A stretch of DNA of 64,000 nucleotides from an uncultured Collinsella sp. (GCA_934668695.1 CAKUOD010000002.1:62001-126000), one strand, 5' to 3'; counted from the first letter of the stretch, positions 1 to 10,101 are shown. Program-made: numbers and translations. The notes: generated from the sequence alone by a model not told the origin.

Positions 1-1849
1 CCTCGTACTGGGTAATCTCGACGCCGCCCTTGGTATCGAGCTTGGTCGGCACGTGCTCGTTGACGGGGTCGCGGCAGATCAGAACGGCGCACGCGTGCAC
101 GCCCTCGCCACGGGTGAGGCCCTCGATAGAGAGCGCCGTGTCGATGATGCGGCGGGCGTCGTCGTCCTTTTTATATGCCTCGGCAAAATCGGGGTTAAAC
201 AGATCCTCTTTGCCGGGTTGTTTGTCGAGCACCTGCTTGAGCTTGACCTTGGGGTCGCTCGAGACCATCTTGGACAGGCGCTGGCCCATGTAGACCGGGT
301 AGTCCAGAACGCGCGCGGCGTCGTTGATAGCCTGCTTGGCCTTAATGGTCGAGTAGGTGATGACGTGGGTGACTTTCTCGGGGCCGTAGAGCTGGCGAAC
401 GTGCTCAACGACCTCGAGGCGCCGCTCATCGTCGAAGTCCATATCGATATCGGGCATCTCGGTACGCTGCGGGGACAGGAACCTCTCGAACATCAGGCCG
501 TTCTCGAGCGGGTCGAAGGCGGTGATGTTCATGGCGTAGGCGACGATAGCGCCAGCGGCCGAGCCACGGCCGGGGCCGACGCCGATGCCGTTGTCCTTGG
601 CCCATTGCACGTACTCGGCAACAATCAAGAAGTAGGCGGCAAAGCCCTTGTCGCAGATGACCTTGTATTCGTACTCAAAGCGCTCTTTGATGTTGACGCC
701 ACCGATCTCGCGCGTGGCCCAGTCGTCGCCGTAGTGCTGGCGCAGGCCCTTCTCGCACTCGCGGCGGAACTGGCTCTCGTGCGTCTCGCCGGGATCGAGC
801 AGCGGGAAGCGCGGCAGAATGATGGAGTCCCAGTCGAGCTCCACGTAGCACTTGTCGGCGATCTCGAGCGTGTTGTCGCAGGCCTCGGGGCAATACGGGA
901 ACATCGCCCGCATCTCCTCCTCGGTCTTCATGTAGAACTCCGAGCCGGTCATGCGCATGCGGTTGGGGTCGTCGACCTTGGCGTTCATGCCGATGCACAT
1001 GATGACGTCCTGCACGGGCGCGTCCTCGCGGCGCAGGTAGTGGAAGTCGTTGGTGGCGATGACCTTGACGCCCACCTGCTTGGCGATATCGATGAGCGTG
1101 CGGTCCATCTGCTCGTCGGTCAGGCCGTTATCGGTGGTAATGCCATGTTCCTGGATCTCGATATAAAAGTCGCCGGGCTCGAAGGTGTCACGGAAGGTCT
1201 CAGCCCATTTAATGGCACCTTCCATGTCGCCGCGGTCGATGTACTTGGGGATGATGCCGGCGATACAGGCACTCGTGCAGATCATGCCCTTGGCGTGGCG
1301 GCGCAGGTTGTCGAGCGTCACGCGCGGCTTGTAGTAAAAGCCCTGCACGGCGGCCTCGGAGACCGTCTGCATCAGGTTGACGTAGCCCTCCTGGTCCTTG
1401 GCCAGAAGGATCATGTGGTAGAGCTCGGGCTTGTGGTCGCGGGCGAGCGTCTCGTCCGGCGTAAAGTAGACCTCGCAGCCAAAGATGGGCTTGATGACCA
1501 GCGGCGGCTTGAGCTCGTCGATGTTGCCCTTCTCGTCCCACATGGCCATGTCCTTCACATACTGGGCATGCTCGCGCGGGTTTTCCTCGGGATCGGGCTC
1601 CACCAGCTCGTCGCGGCGGTCCTTTTCCAAGAAGGCCTTGTCGTGGCTCCAGGTTTTGTACTCGGGCGTATTGTGGTTGACGGCGTCGCAGGCCAGCGCC
1701 AGATCGGGCACGCCATACATGTAGCCGTGGTCGGTAATGGCCACGGCGGGCATGCCCAGTTCAACAGCGCGATTGACCATATCCTGGATACGGGTTGCGC
1801 CGTCGAGCATAGAGAAAACAGTGTGATTGTGCAGATGGACGAATGCCAT
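1..1849 (-). CDS. dnaE: DNA polymerase III subunit alpha, 3' end cut by the window edge
   Basis: Replicative polymerase catalytic subunit. The minus-strand reading starts MAFVHLHNHTVFSMLDG, the typical N-terminal PHP domain of DnaE, followed by AITDHGYMYG. The catalytic motif PDIDMDFDDERR is read at about 419-457, and GVHACAVLICRDPV follows near 60-130, as in C-family polymerases. About 616 codons are present; the C-terminal half (rest of fingers, beta-binding site, OB fold) lies beyond position 1. The start at 1849 has GGAG 9 nt upstream. It is transcribed in the same direction as addBA but is separated from addA by a palindrome (1951-2013). The family assignment is secure. Confidence 0.95.
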   Translation of the reverse strand, partial: MAFVHLHNHTVFSMLDGATRIQDMVNRAVELGMPAVAITDHGYMYGVPDLALACDAVNHNTPEYKTWSHDKAFLEKDRRDELVEPDPEENPREHAQYVKDMAMWDEKGNIDELKPPLVIKPIFGCEVYFTPDETLARDHKPELYHMILLAKDQEGYVNLMQTVSEAAVQGFYYKPRVTLDNLRRHAKGMICTSACIAGIIPKYIDRGDMEGAIKWAETFRDTFEPGDFYIEIQEHGITTDNGLTDEQMDRTLIDIAKQVGVKVIATNDFHYLRREDAPVQDVIMCIGMNAKVDDPNRMRMTGSEFYMKTEEEMRAMFPYCPEACDNTLEIADKCYVELDWDSIILPRFPLLDPGETHESQFRRECEKGLRQHYGDDWATREIGGVNIKERFEYEYKVICDKGFAAYFLIVAEYVQWAKDNGIGVGPGRGSAAGAIVAYAMNITAFDPLENGLMFERFLSPQRTEMPDIDMDFDDERRLEVVEHVRQLYGPEKVTHVITYSTIKAKQAINDAARVLDYPVYMGQRLSKMVSSDPKVKLKQVLDKQPGKEDLFNPDFAEAYKKDDDARRIIDTALSIEGLTRGEGVHACAVLICRDPVNEHVPTKLDTKGGVEITQYE

Positions 1850-1950
1850 GTGATGAGCTCCGATGCGGGTTCGTGTTCTGACTGAACGATTTTACCGCAC
1901 GGCGCGGACGGCACCCGAACCTAGCCAAACCCACACGGCTCCTCACGCAG

Positions 1951-2013
1951 TTGCGGTGAAATGCGGACTGTTTGGCAGCTTTTTTGGCCAAAACAGTCCG
2001 TATTCCACCGCAA
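1951..2013. repeat. Family B palindrome, copy 1
   Basis: Inverted repeat with arms TTGCGGTGAAATGCGGACTG and the near-complement CAGTCCGTATTCCACCGCAA around a ~23-nt T-rich centre. It lies between addA (ends 2026) and dnaE (starts 1849), both on the minus strand. Three further copies with the same arms lie at 13032, 41255 and 59863. It may act as a transcription-terminating or RNA-stabilising hairpin; that is inference. Confidence 0.85.
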
Positions 2014-2025
2014 GTTATCTGAGGG

Positions 2026-5000
2026 CTAGAGGTTGTAGGTGACTACTTGAGGTTCGGCGGGTTCGACGAAGATGGTTGGATCCGGCTGTTCCACGCGGAC
2101 GAACTTGACGGTCACGGCCTCAAAGCCCGCTTTGTGCAACACATCGGCGTAGACGCGCGCCTGCAGGGCGTGCTTCTCCTGCAGCTGTTCCGGCGTCTCG
2201 TCCGGCGTGCCGCCCGTCTTGTAGTCGATGACCAGCGCGCGTGACGAATCCGCCGGGTTCGTCGCCAAAGCGTCGATGGCGCCTTCGGCATATGCACCGT
2301 AGCGAGCGATGTCCTCGTCCTCGCAGCCCAGCGAAAAGAACGGCACCTCGGCGCGAACGCACGGCCAGGCAAGCAGCTCGGCACGGACCGCTGACTTGAG
2401 CCAGCGGTCCAGGGCAACGTCGAAGCGCTCGTGCTGCTCCGGCGTCAGGCGCCACAGACGCGCCAGTGCATCGGCACGCGCAGCGGGCAGCTCATCGGCA
2501 CCCATCTCGATCAGCCATTGGCAGGCAGCATGGAACGCCGAGCCCAGCGCCATGGGGTTGCCGGCGGGCTCAACGGCGGCCACGTCTGCATCCATCATCT
2601 CGGAACCATCCGACTCTGCATCATCGCCGGCCTCGTCCATGGGCACGTGTGCCTCGGCGGCACGGTCCTCGGACTCGGCATGCAGCGCCGCGGCAATTGA
2701 CGAGTAGCTGTACGAATCGCGCGCCGGATACGGGCAGGTGCCCATGCGCACGCCCACTGCCTGGGGATACACAAGCTCAAACGCATCGGGCTCGGGGTCG
2801 GCAGGACCGGGAACGGCGGCGCGGGCATCCGCACCGGCACCCTCCGGCTCCGCATCGCCGCGGACAAGCCTGCCCTCGGCATCCAGCGAAGCGTTGGCCT
2901 CAAACGCCTGCTCGCCAAAGGTAAAGCCCGCGAGCGAAATGAGCTCGTAGTCGCCCGGCTGGGAGTTGTCGAACACCAGGCGGTCGGCATCGAGCTGCGG
3001 CATGTCCAGAGCGTCGGTCGGCAAAATACGGCGCAGCACATCGTAGGTCAGATCGGTCTCGACGTCGAAGGTCGGCGCCGTCACCTTGCCACGGCTCACG
3101 CCGGCATCCATCGCCAGAATGACCAGCTCGCGCGCACGCGTCATGGCAACATAGAGCAAGCGGGCCCGCTCCTCGAGCGAAAGCTGCAGGTCGTCGTTGC
3201 GCAGGCGAGCAAATGCCTCGGCGGGAGAACCCGTCGCACAGACGTCCTCCATAAGCTCTGGCGGCAACCACAGCGACGTGCCCTTGCCCTTAAACGCGTG
3301 TTCAAACTGCTTTTTGACGTCATCGCCCTTCACAAAGGTCCCGTCGGCGAGTTTAACGCCGTCGAAGCGCGCCGGCAGCGCCACGACTTGCGCCCCACCG
3401 TCGGTACGACCCATCTGTGCCGCACCCGAGGACTTACGCACGCCAAAGCACTCGGCAACCGCTACGACCGGATATTCCAGACCCTTGGACGCATGCACGG
3501 TCATGATGCGCACCGCGCCGTCACCCTCCTCGTTGAGGGCACCCGGGGCCTCCTTGCCCGCCAAGAAGCGGTCGAAGGCCAGCGCAATGGAGCGCGGAGA
3601 ATTGCCGAGCTCGGCCTCTGCCTCGGCCACGGCGTCGAGCGCCTTGAGCACGTTGGCGGCAATGGCCTTGCCCTCGGGGCCGCGCTTCGCCAGGCGCACG
3701 AACCAGCCGGAGGCGTTGACAGTATCGCGCGCGATGGCGGCGAACGAATCGCGGCCCACGCGACGAAGCGCATACCGCAGCACCTCGCGGGCGCGCGTCA
3801 CGAGCGGCAAGTCTTGCAAACCCGGCACATCGGAATCGCTCATGATGCCCGCATCGATGTTGCGGCGCGAGGTCTCCCCCGTCTGATCGTCAAGCTTGGT
3901 CGCCAGCGCCAAAAACTCCTGGGCGCCCAGCGCAAACATCGGCGATGCCAGCAGCGGCATGAGGCCCTGCGCCGTATCGGCCGGATTGGCAAGCGTGCAG
4001 ACTAGGGCGCGCACCGTCTGCACCTCGGCAGCCTGCGCAAAAACCGAGCCGCCCGCGATGACGCAGTCGAGCCCCTGGTCGCGGAAAGCCTGGGCATAGA
4101 CATCGGCATTGGTCATGCGCCCCAGCAGCAGCACCATACCGCCCTGGGGCTGGCCCGCTTTAACGAGTGCTTGGAATCGCTCCGCAATCGCGCGAGCTTT
4201 CGCCTGCGTTCGCTCCTGCGTACTGCCACCGGCAACGAAGATCGCCTGGCGGCGCGATGCCTTCGCCTTGAGCTTGTCCTCGCGTTTGTCGCTCGGTTCA
4301 AGATCCAAGAACCCCTGCATCAAACCACCGGTGTCGCCGTCAAAGACGCGCGCTACGTAGCGCAACACCTCGTCGTGGCTGCGGAAGTTGCGCACGAGTT
4401 TGACGAGTTCGCCAGCGGGGGCATCGGACGCGGCAGCCGTCTCGGACGCAGCAGAGGAGCCCACCTTGCGTTCCTGGCGACGGAACACCTCGACCTCGGC
4501 ACCACGGAAGCGGTAGATCGACTGCTGCGCATCGCCTACGGTGCACAGCGCGCGCTCCCCCGCGCCCGTCAGGTAACGAATCAAATCGACCTGCATCTGA
4601 TCGGTGTCCTGGAACTCATCGATCATGACCATCTTAAAGCGACCCTCATAGGCCGCTCGGATGGCGGGATAATCGCGCAGCGCCTCGTACGCCATGCGCA
4701 GCAGGTCGTTGTTATCAAGCGCGGACTGGCCGGCCTTGAGCGCACGGTACTCCGCCTCCACAGCACGAGCAAGCCCCACCAGCGCATCAAGCGCGGGACC
4801 ACCACAGGCCAGCACGATATTGATAAATGCATCGGCAGCCTCGGCCTTGAGCAGCTCCACCTGTTCCTTAGGGAACGCCTTGCTCGCCCGAGGCATGCTG
4901 CACGACATCATGAGTCGCGCCGCATCCTCCATCGTTTTGCCGCTCGCCTCGAACGCGTCGATGGCGTCGAGCGCCACCTGCGCTTTCTCGGTCGCGGCCT

Positions 5001-5658
5001 TGCTCGCACCCAACGCCGCGCGATAGGCGTCGGCAAGCGCAGAGGTGTCAGCCTGGCCGCGCGCCACGCACACATCGTCCATGCCGCCCGGCAGCTGGCT
5101 CGATAGCTCCAGCAGGTCGCGCACCAGCCCTTTGATGGTGGTACCGGCGCCAAACGGCCCGCCCTCGCCCGCCATGGGATACCAGGCGTAGAGGGCCTTG
5201 AGCGACGCCGCGAGCTCGGGGGCGGCATCGGGTGCCGTCGCGCGGGCCAGCACATGCTCGACAGCCTGATCCATAAGCTCATCGGTATCGGTAAGCACCG
5301 TGAACTCGGGATCGATGCCCAGCTCCAACGCATGCGCGCGCAGGATGCGCGAACACATGCCGTGAATGGTCGAGATCCAAGCGTCGTCGACGGTCAGGGC
5401 CTCCTCGTCCATACCCTCTTCGATAAGCGCGCGACGCACGCGGTCGCGAATCTCGGCTGCGGCATCTTTGGTAAAGGTAATGGCGAGCACCTGATCCAGA
5501 TGCTCGACAAACGGACCGGATTCGGGCGAGAGCGCATAGACGATGCGGCGCGTGAGGGTAAAGGTCTTGCCCGAGCCGGCACCTGCCGAGACAAACAGCG
5601 GGCGGTCGAGCGTTTTGACGACTTGCAGTTGTTGCGGCATCAAAGTCGAAAGATCCAT
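2026..5658 (-). CDS. addA: AddA-type UvrD helicase with RecB-like nuclease domain
   Basis: Helicase-nuclease subunit of the AddAB double-strand-break processing enzyme. Length is 1210 aa, normal for AddA. Visible motifs are Walker A SAGAGSGKT (residues 24-32), Walker B/motif II VMIDEFQDTDQ (about 345), motif III GDAQQSIYRFRG, motif V RIMTVHASKGLEYPVV, motif VI LLYVAMTRARELV, and the C-terminal PD-(D/E)XK nuclease motif ALVIDYKTGGT with its Asp near 1145. The gene begins 3 nt after the addB stop, so the two are surely cotranscribed and made in equal amount. A family B palindrome follows the stop. The name AddA rather than RecB rests on the partner gene and the actinobacterial/firmicute setting. 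Confidence 0.93.
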   Translation of the reverse strand: MDLSTLMPQQLQVVKTLDRPLFVSAGAGSGKTFTLTRRIVYALSPESGPFVEHLDQVLAITFTKDAAAEIRDRVRRALIEEGMDEEALTVDDAWISTIHGMCSRILRAHALELGIDPEFTVLTDTDELMDQAVEHVLARATAPDAAPELAASLKALYAWYPMAGEGGPFGAGTTIKGLVRDLLELSSQLPGGMDDVCVARGQADTSALADAYRAALGASKAATEKAQVALDAIDAFEASGKTMEDAARLMMSCSMPRASKAFPKEQVELLKAEAADAFINIVLACGGPALDALVGLARAVEAEYRALKAGQSALDNNDLLRMAYEALRDYPAIRAAYEGRFKMVMIDEFQDTDQMQVDLIRYLTGAGERALCTVGDAQQSIYRFRGAEVEVFRRQERKVGSSAASETAAASDAPAGELVKLVRNFRSHDEVLRYVARVFDGDTGGLMQGFLDLEPSDKREDKLKAKASRRQAIFVAGGSTQERTQAKARAIAERFQALVKAGQPQGGMVLLLGRMTNADVYAQAFRDQGLDCVIAGGSVFAQAAEVQTVRALVCTLANPADTAQGLMPLLASPMFALGAQEFLALATKLDDQTGETSRRNIDAGIMSDSDVPGLQDLPLVTRAREVLRYALRRVGRDSFAAIARDTVNASGWFVRLAKRGPEGKAIAANVLKALDAVAEAEAELGNSPRSIALAFDRFLAGKEAPGALNEEGDGAVRIMTVHASKGLEYPVVAVAECFGVRKSSGAAQMGRTDGGAQVVALPARFDGVKLADGTFVKGDDVKKQFEHAFKGKGTSLWLPPELMEDVCATGSPAEAFARLRNDDLQLSLEERARLLYVAMTRARELVILAMDAGVSRGKVTAPTFDVETDLTYDVLRRILPTDALDMPQLDADRLVFDNSQPGDYELISLAGFTFGEQAFEANASLDAEGRLVRGDAEPEGAGADARAAVPGPADPEPDAFELVYPQAVGVRMGTCPYPARDSYSYSSIAAALHAESEDRAAEAHVPMDEAGDDAESDGSEMMDADVAAVEPAGNPMALGSAFHAACQWLIEMGADELPAARADALARLWRLTPEQHERFDVALDRWLKSAVRAELLAWPCVRAEVPFFSLGCEDEDIARYGAYAEGAIDALATNPADSSRALVIDYKTGGTPDETPEQLQEKHALQARVYADVLHKAGFEAVTVKFVRVEQPDPTIFVEPAEPQVVTYNL

Positions 5659-5661
5659 GGT

Positions 5662-8600
5662 CTACACGTCCCTCCTTACAAACGTTCCTTCGTGGTTATA
5701 CGAGCAGCGCGCATGCGCGGCCTGAGCCGACGTCGGGTCGACGGCGGCAACGTTGCCTGCCTCGAGCTCGCGCAGACGCTCGGCAATGCCGGTCTCCACG
5801 CGATCGAGCAGCGCATCGAAGTCCATGTTGCCGCCCTCGCCGGGAAAGCCCTTCTTAAGGCCTGGGATGCGGCCGTCGCCGCGCTCTTCCTCGAGCAGCT
5901 CGGTGCTCGCGGCGCCGCGCAACGCCGGCTTGCCGCCCTTGGTCGAAAAGTAGAGCGCCGCGCGGGTGTCCAAATCCAGCGCCCGACGCATGGCCTGGGC
6001 GTAGATGAGCGTCTGGGTATGTGGCGGCAACCAGCGCGGATCGTCGATGGGCGCCGTGCCCGACTCCTCGTCGCGCACCGTGGGGTCGGCGAGCTTAAAC
6101 TCCTCGACACCCGAGCGATGCTTGTAGTCGATTACCACGGCGCGATTCCCGGCATCCACGTCAACGCGGTCGATGCGCCCGCCGAGCGGCCAGCCGGCAT
6201 ACTCAACTTTAAGATCGTTAAAGGCAAACTCCAGGTAGCGCGGAGCAAAAGGAGTCAGCGCCTCGGCTTCATAGGCAAGCACACCCTCCAGCTGCGGCAA
6301 GATCTCGGCCACCTGGCGCTCCTCCACTGGAGAGAGCGGCACCAGCGGGCCCTCGGTACCGCGCTTGCCAGCGTGCTCGGCCAGGGTCTCGGCAAAGACC
6401 TCGTGCAGCAGCTCCTTCGCGCGCGGCAGGTTCATGGGCGTCACGTGCTCCATGCCCTCCTGCGGAAGACGCGCATGCAAGTGCTCCAGCACGTCATGGA
6501 CAAAGTTGCCCTTCTCCATGTTGCCAAAGCCCGCATCGATGGACTGAGGTTTGACGCGATACGAGACGAACCAACATAACGGGCAGGTGGAATAGGCCTC
6601 GATCTGCGAGGCGGACGTCAGGCGCGGCACGAGTGGCGCGTCCTCGCCCTCGCCATCGCGACGACGCAGGACCAAATACGGCACGGCCTCGGCACTCAGA
6701 TGCTGAGGGGCTTCACAGGTCACGCGCTCGCACTTGAGACCTTCGCCTGCCGCGGGATCGAAGTCCCTTACGATATCACCCTCACCCACGCACTTCGCCT
6801 TGTCGGCGCCAGCGGCCTTAGCGTCGTCAGCCGCTTTAGCAGCTTCAGCGGCCTCGGCAGCGCCAGCGGCCTCGGCATGCGCCCGCAGCTCGGTCCACAC
6901 GGCAGCCGGGTAGCACTCGCGCGTCTGGCGATCGTGCGTCACGCGGGCAAGCGCAACCGGACCGCGCGCGGCCTGCATCGCGCGGCCAAAGCGCACGCGC
7001 AGCAAGGCCGCGGGCTCAAGCGTCACGCCCTCGCGACCAAGGCTCGCCGTCAGCGTGGCCAGTGGCCCCTCCTCGTGTGAGAGCGGATAGCTGTCCAGAT
7101 CGACATCGGCAAACAGCACGGCATCGTAGCTGCCGGGGCGTAGAGCCGCCGCATCGGCAAGCGAAGCAAAGCGCACTTGGGCGCGTGGCGCACGGTCAAC
7201 CTCGTAGGTCTCGTAATCGTAGGCGGTGCTACGCTTGTCTACCTTGGTGCGAATGCCATCGAGCACGGGCACGGTCGCGGCCTGCGACACGTCGAGCGCG
7301 CGAGCATCGTTCATAAGGATGTCGATGGCATGGCGCAGCAGAGCCGTCTCTGCCTGGCGACGGGCCTGGCCGTCAAGGCCGCCTAGAGCGCGATCGGGCA
7401 ACGCCTCGGCGACGGCGAGCATTGCCTTGAGCGCCGTCACGGGCTTGTCGCGCCACAGCGCCTGGAACACGTCCGAGACCACGCATGGCACGTTCTTAAA
7501 CCAGTTTTCTTCGCTGGCAGCCTTGCGGGCGCCCCTCACCTGGCCCTGCACGCTCTGCAGCAGGCTCTTGACGCCCGCAGTGGTCTTGCTGCGCGACAGT
7601 CGCATATTCTTATCGAAGGTACGGGCATTGACGGCATCAGCGCCCGAAAGCGGACTGTAGATCCAGTCGGTAAGCTCCGGCGCGGGCCACCACTCGGTCT
7701 TTGACGCCATGCCCTCGTCGGCGGCTTTCATACGCTCGATCAGGTTGGCGAGCGCCGTAAACTGCCTGCCCGCAATGGATTGGGAAAACGCCGTGAACTC
7801 GGCCGTCTCGGCAGCAACGTGGCGCGCCGCCAAACGAGCGGCAAGCTCGCCGAACAGCTGGGGTGCCCGGGCGGACACCACGAGTACGCGCACGAGGTCG
7901 ACGGGTGCGGAGGCGGCATCGTTGACCTTGGACTCCTTGCGCGCTTTCACCATCTTATCGATGACGTCCGCATAGACACGGGCACGGGCATGGGGCCCGG
8001 CGACTTCCACAAAGGCAGGACGTACGACGGACTTTGGAGCAATCGCGGGAGCGCCGGCATCCTCGTCCAGCGGTGCAACCTCAAACAGCACACCGCGGGC
8101 ATCAAAGGCGGCAGCCAGGTCCTCGCGCATCGCCGCCTGCTCGCGGGCAAGCAGCACGACGACCTCTCCCCCATTGTTCGCCACGGCAGACAGTAACTCG
8201 AGCAGGCCGTGCGTAAACGACGTGATACCGCGCACGCATACGGCGCGGGTGCACGCCGGCAGGTTATCGGCCAGGGCACCGGCCATAATGTCAGCCGCCT
8301 CGCAGGGCTCGACCATATCTCGACGGTCCAAGCCGCACGCATAGGCGCACAAAAGTTCAAACACGCGAGCCTCGGCGTCGCTTCTGGGCTTGGGCTTGCA
8401 AACGTTGTCGCAGCAACGCTCGGCACCTGTCCCTGCCACACCTGGCAGCACATCGCGGGCCATACGCGCGAGCATACGCACCGTGCCCTGGCTGCGCGAA
8501 AGCGGCTGCAGGTCGGCGTCGTCGAGACGCGCTACCATGTCCGAAAACAGCATCTGGCGTTGCAGGTTGTCGACGAAGCCGCGCCCGTCGCCCAAAAGCT

Positions 8601-8814
8601 CCCAAAGCGAGCGAAGCCACGATGTAGGCGTTTTGTAGTCAATACCCAGCGAAATCCCGGCTTCCGCCGCATCATGACGGCACAGGTCGAGCTCGGCAAA
8701 CGTTGGCGCCAGCAGCACGGCACGCCCGTGGCGGGCAATAAGGTCGGCAAGCAGCGCCGACTCGGCATCGCTCAAATCCGTGTCGGCATTGGTGGTATAG
8801 ATTCGAACAGGCAT
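5662..8814 (-). CDS. addB: AddB-like nuclease subunit, PD-(D/E)XK family
   Basis: Partner of AddA in end resection, 1050 aa. The C-terminal third carries the nuclease signature AVVIDYKHRSG and a CPLC motif (STCPLCWFVSYRVK) just before it. The N-terminal helicase-like region has no recognisable Walker A: where AddB usually has a GKT loop this protein reads RAVLLAPTFAELD, so helicase activity is not expected. The C-terminus has only one late Cys (ARCSYNHEG), whereas iron-sulfur AddB proteins carry a Cys cluster there, so the 4Fe-4S staple is probably missing. The start at 8814 has GGAGG shortly upstream. A low-complexity Ala/Glu/Lys stretch (AEAAGAAEAAEAAKAADDAK) lies mid-protein. Confidence 0.85.
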   Translation of the reverse strand: MPVRIYTTNADTDLSDAESALLADLIARHGRAVLLAPTFAELDLCRHDAAEAGISLGIDYKTPTSWLRSLWELLGDGRGFVDNLQRQMLFSDMVARLDDADLQPLSRSQGTVRMLARMARDVLPGVAGTGAERCCDNVCKPKPRSDAEARVFELLCAYACGLDRRDMVEPCEAADIMAGALADNLPACTRAVCVRGITSFTHGLLELLSAVANNGGEVVVLLAREQAAMREDLAAAFDARGVLFEVAPLDEDAGAPAIAPKSVVRPAFVEVAGPHARARVYADVIDKMVKARKESKVNDAASAPVDLVRVLVVSARAPQLFGELAARLAARHVAAETAEFTAFSQSIAGRQFTALANLIERMKAADEGMASKTEWWPAPELTDWIYSPLSGADAVNARTFDKNMRLSRSKTTAGVKSLLQSVQGQVRGARKAASEENWFKNVPCVVSDVFQALWRDKPVTALKAMLAVAEALPDRALGGLDGQARRQAETALLRHAIDILMNDARALDVSQAATVPVLDGIRTKVDKRSTAYDYETYEVDRAPRAQVRFASLADAAALRPGSYDAVLFADVDLDSYPLSHEEGPLATLTASLGREGVTLEPAALLRVRFGRAMQAARGPVALARVTHDRQTRECYPAAVWTELRAHAEAAGAAEAAEAAKAADDAKAAGADKAKCVGEGDIVRDFDPAAGEGLKCERVTCEAPQHLSAEAVPYLVLRRRDGEGEDAPLVPRLTSASQIEAYSTCPLCWFVSYRVKPQSIDAGFGNMEKGNFVHDVLEHLHARLPQEGMEHVTPMNLPRAKELLHEVFAETLAEHAGKRGTEGPLVPLSPVEERQVAEILPQLEGVLAYEAEALTPFAPRYLEFAFNDLKVEYAGWPLGGRIDRVDVDAGNRAVVIDYKHRSGVEEFKLADPTVRDEESGTAPIDDPRWLPPHTQTLIYAQAMRRALDLDTRAALYFSTKGGKPALRGAASTELLEEERGDGRIPGLKKGFPGEGGNMDFDALLDRVETGIAERLRELEAGNVAAVDPTSAQAAHARCSYNHEGTFVRRDV

Positions 8815-8916
8815 GGTCCTCCGCTCAAACTGTTCGCAATAATCAATGCATCCATCCTACCCGCCCAAGCGGACAGATTTGCCCCACGCCAACAGATTTC
8901 CTCCGTCCCCAAGGGA

Positions 8917-8946
8917 TCAAAAAACCGCCCCCGGAGGGACGGTTCT
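8917..8946 (-). terminator. Rho-independent terminator after yerC
   Basis: Read on the minus strand, ACCGTCCC pairs with GGGGCGGT around a short loop and is followed by TTTTTT. It sits between the yerC stop (8971) and the addB start (8814). Confidence 0.8.
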
Positions 8947-8970
8947 TCGTAATTCATTGTTGTCGCTGGC

Positions 8971-9270
8971 CTACTCGCCATCCTCCAGCTTGATGAGGAT
9001 CTTGCGATAGCCGCCGTACTCGCCGTTCAGCGCCTTTGAAACGCGGCTCACCGTAGTGGACGAAGCGCCGGTGCGGGCCTGAACCTCAACATAAGGCTCG
9101 CCCTCATCCAGATAGCGCGCAACCTGCAGACGTTGCGAAAGATCGCAGATCTCGCGCGGCGTGCAGATATCGGTCAAAAACGCTTGGATATCCTTCTCGT
9201 CATCCAAAAGACTAAATGCGTGGACCAGCTGCTTGACATCAGGCTTGTCAAACATGTTCTCGATATTCAT
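8971..9270 (-). CDS. YerC/YecD family TrpR-like DNA-binding protein
   Basis: A 99-aa protein of the TrpR-related YerC/YecD family. The core DICTPREICDLSQRLQVARYLDEG followed by TGASSTTVSRVSKALN is the trihelical repressor fold with its helix-turn-helix (about residues 34-82). In the family these proteins are small DNA-binding regulators of mostly unknown targets. It is transcribed alone, with a terminator at 8917-8946 separating it from addBA. The C-terminus ends in an acidic tail (IKLEDGE). The target genes cannot be told from the sequence. Confidence 0.88.
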   Translation of the reverse strand: MNIENMFDKPDVKQLVHAFSLLDDEKDIQAFLTDICTPREICDLSQRLQVARYLDEGEPYVEVQARTGASSTTVSRVSKALNGEYGGYRKILIKLEDGE

Positions 9271-9591
9271 CGATCACCGCCAAACCCGCCAAAAGGCATC
9301 GAAGTTGATACTGACATCGGGCATCGTTCGCCCGTTCTATGCAATAGGGCAACGCCTGTGGCTTTGCCCGTAGCAGTTTAGCACACCACCAAACTAAAGC
9401 GGCAAAACTCTCTGCCAGCGGCGCGTTTTCTAGGACGAACGCCGTTTTGAAACCGAATGCGCACGCAAGCTCCACGAATATCTGAGACAATGGGCGCCCA
9501 AACAGGACCGTGCCCCGCACCCATCCAAGTTGCAAAGGCATGTGCCCCTTACGCTCCCTCACCACGCCATGCGCAAGAAAGGATTCACACC
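9271..9591. other. Divergent intergenic region between yerC and the holin-like gene
   Basis: It holds no convincing gene. A small hairpin (GGGCAA...TTTGCCC, 9347-9369) lies about 80 nt ahead of yerC in its presumed leader. The segment must contain promoters for both divergent genes, but no clear -35/-10 pair was found. Confidence 0.5.
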
Positions 9592-9957
9592 ATGCGCTTT
9601 ATGCTTAACTGGCTCTTTACCTCGATCGCCATCGCGATCGCCACGTTCCTCGTTCCCGGCATCCAGCCCTTCGGTTTTGCCGAGGCCTGGGTCTGTTTCG
9701 CCTTCGTGGGACTGTTCCTGAACATCGTCGATTCGCTCGTCAAGCCGTTCCTGACGGTCATCTCGCTGCCGCTCACGATCATTACGCTGGGTATTTTTCA
9801 ACTTGTGGTCAACAGCTTTATGCTCGAGCTGGCCAGCTACCTGTCGGTCAATCTGCTGGGCGCGGGCATCTCCATCGCCAGCTTTGGACCGGCCTTTATG
9901 GGCAGCATCCTGGTATCCATCATGCGCAGCATCCTCGACAGCATCGCCGAGGGCTAA
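9592..9957 (+). CDS. Phage holin family 4 / YvlD-type small membrane protein
   Basis: A 121-aa, almost wholly hydrophobic protein with four predicted membrane segments (about residues 4-24, 30-50, 55-78, 88-115). The pattern LVKPFLTVISLPLTIITLGIFQLVVNS is characteristic of the YvlD/holin-4 superfamily; members are inner-membrane proteins of uncertain role and are not necessarily phage-derived. The start at 9592 was chosen because AAAGGA lies 7-12 nt upstream; an in-frame ATG at 9457 would add a non-hydrophobic, improbable leader. A strong terminator follows at 9999. Confidence 0.85.
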   Translation: MRFMLNWLFTSIAIAIATFLVPGIQPFGFAEAWVCFAFVGLFLNIVDSLVKPFLTVISLPLTIITLGIFQLVVNSFMLELASYLSVNLLGAGISIASFGPAFMGSILVSIMRSILDSIAEG

Positions 9958-9998
9958 AACGGCCATTCCGGCCGCGCCCGTCTCAACAGCCCAAAACG

Positions 9999-10035
9999 AA
10001 GGCCGCCCATCGCAAAGAAATGGGCGGCCTTCTTA
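9999..10035 (+). terminator. Rho-independent terminator after the holin-like gene
   Basis: AAGGCCGCCCAT pairs with ATGGGCGGCCTT around a short loop (9999-10031), followed by a T-rich tract on the plus strand. Confidence 0.88.
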
Positions 10036-10101
10036 TTTGCCAAGTCTCAAAGGGCGAGAGAATCTGCCATTTCCACCCTGTCCCCACATGACAGGCGTGG
10101 G

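Noticed and set aside
53..1885. Plus-strand open frame of 610 codons at the left edge
   Set aside because: It is antisense to dnaE, whose PHP and catalytic motifs are clear on the minus strand.
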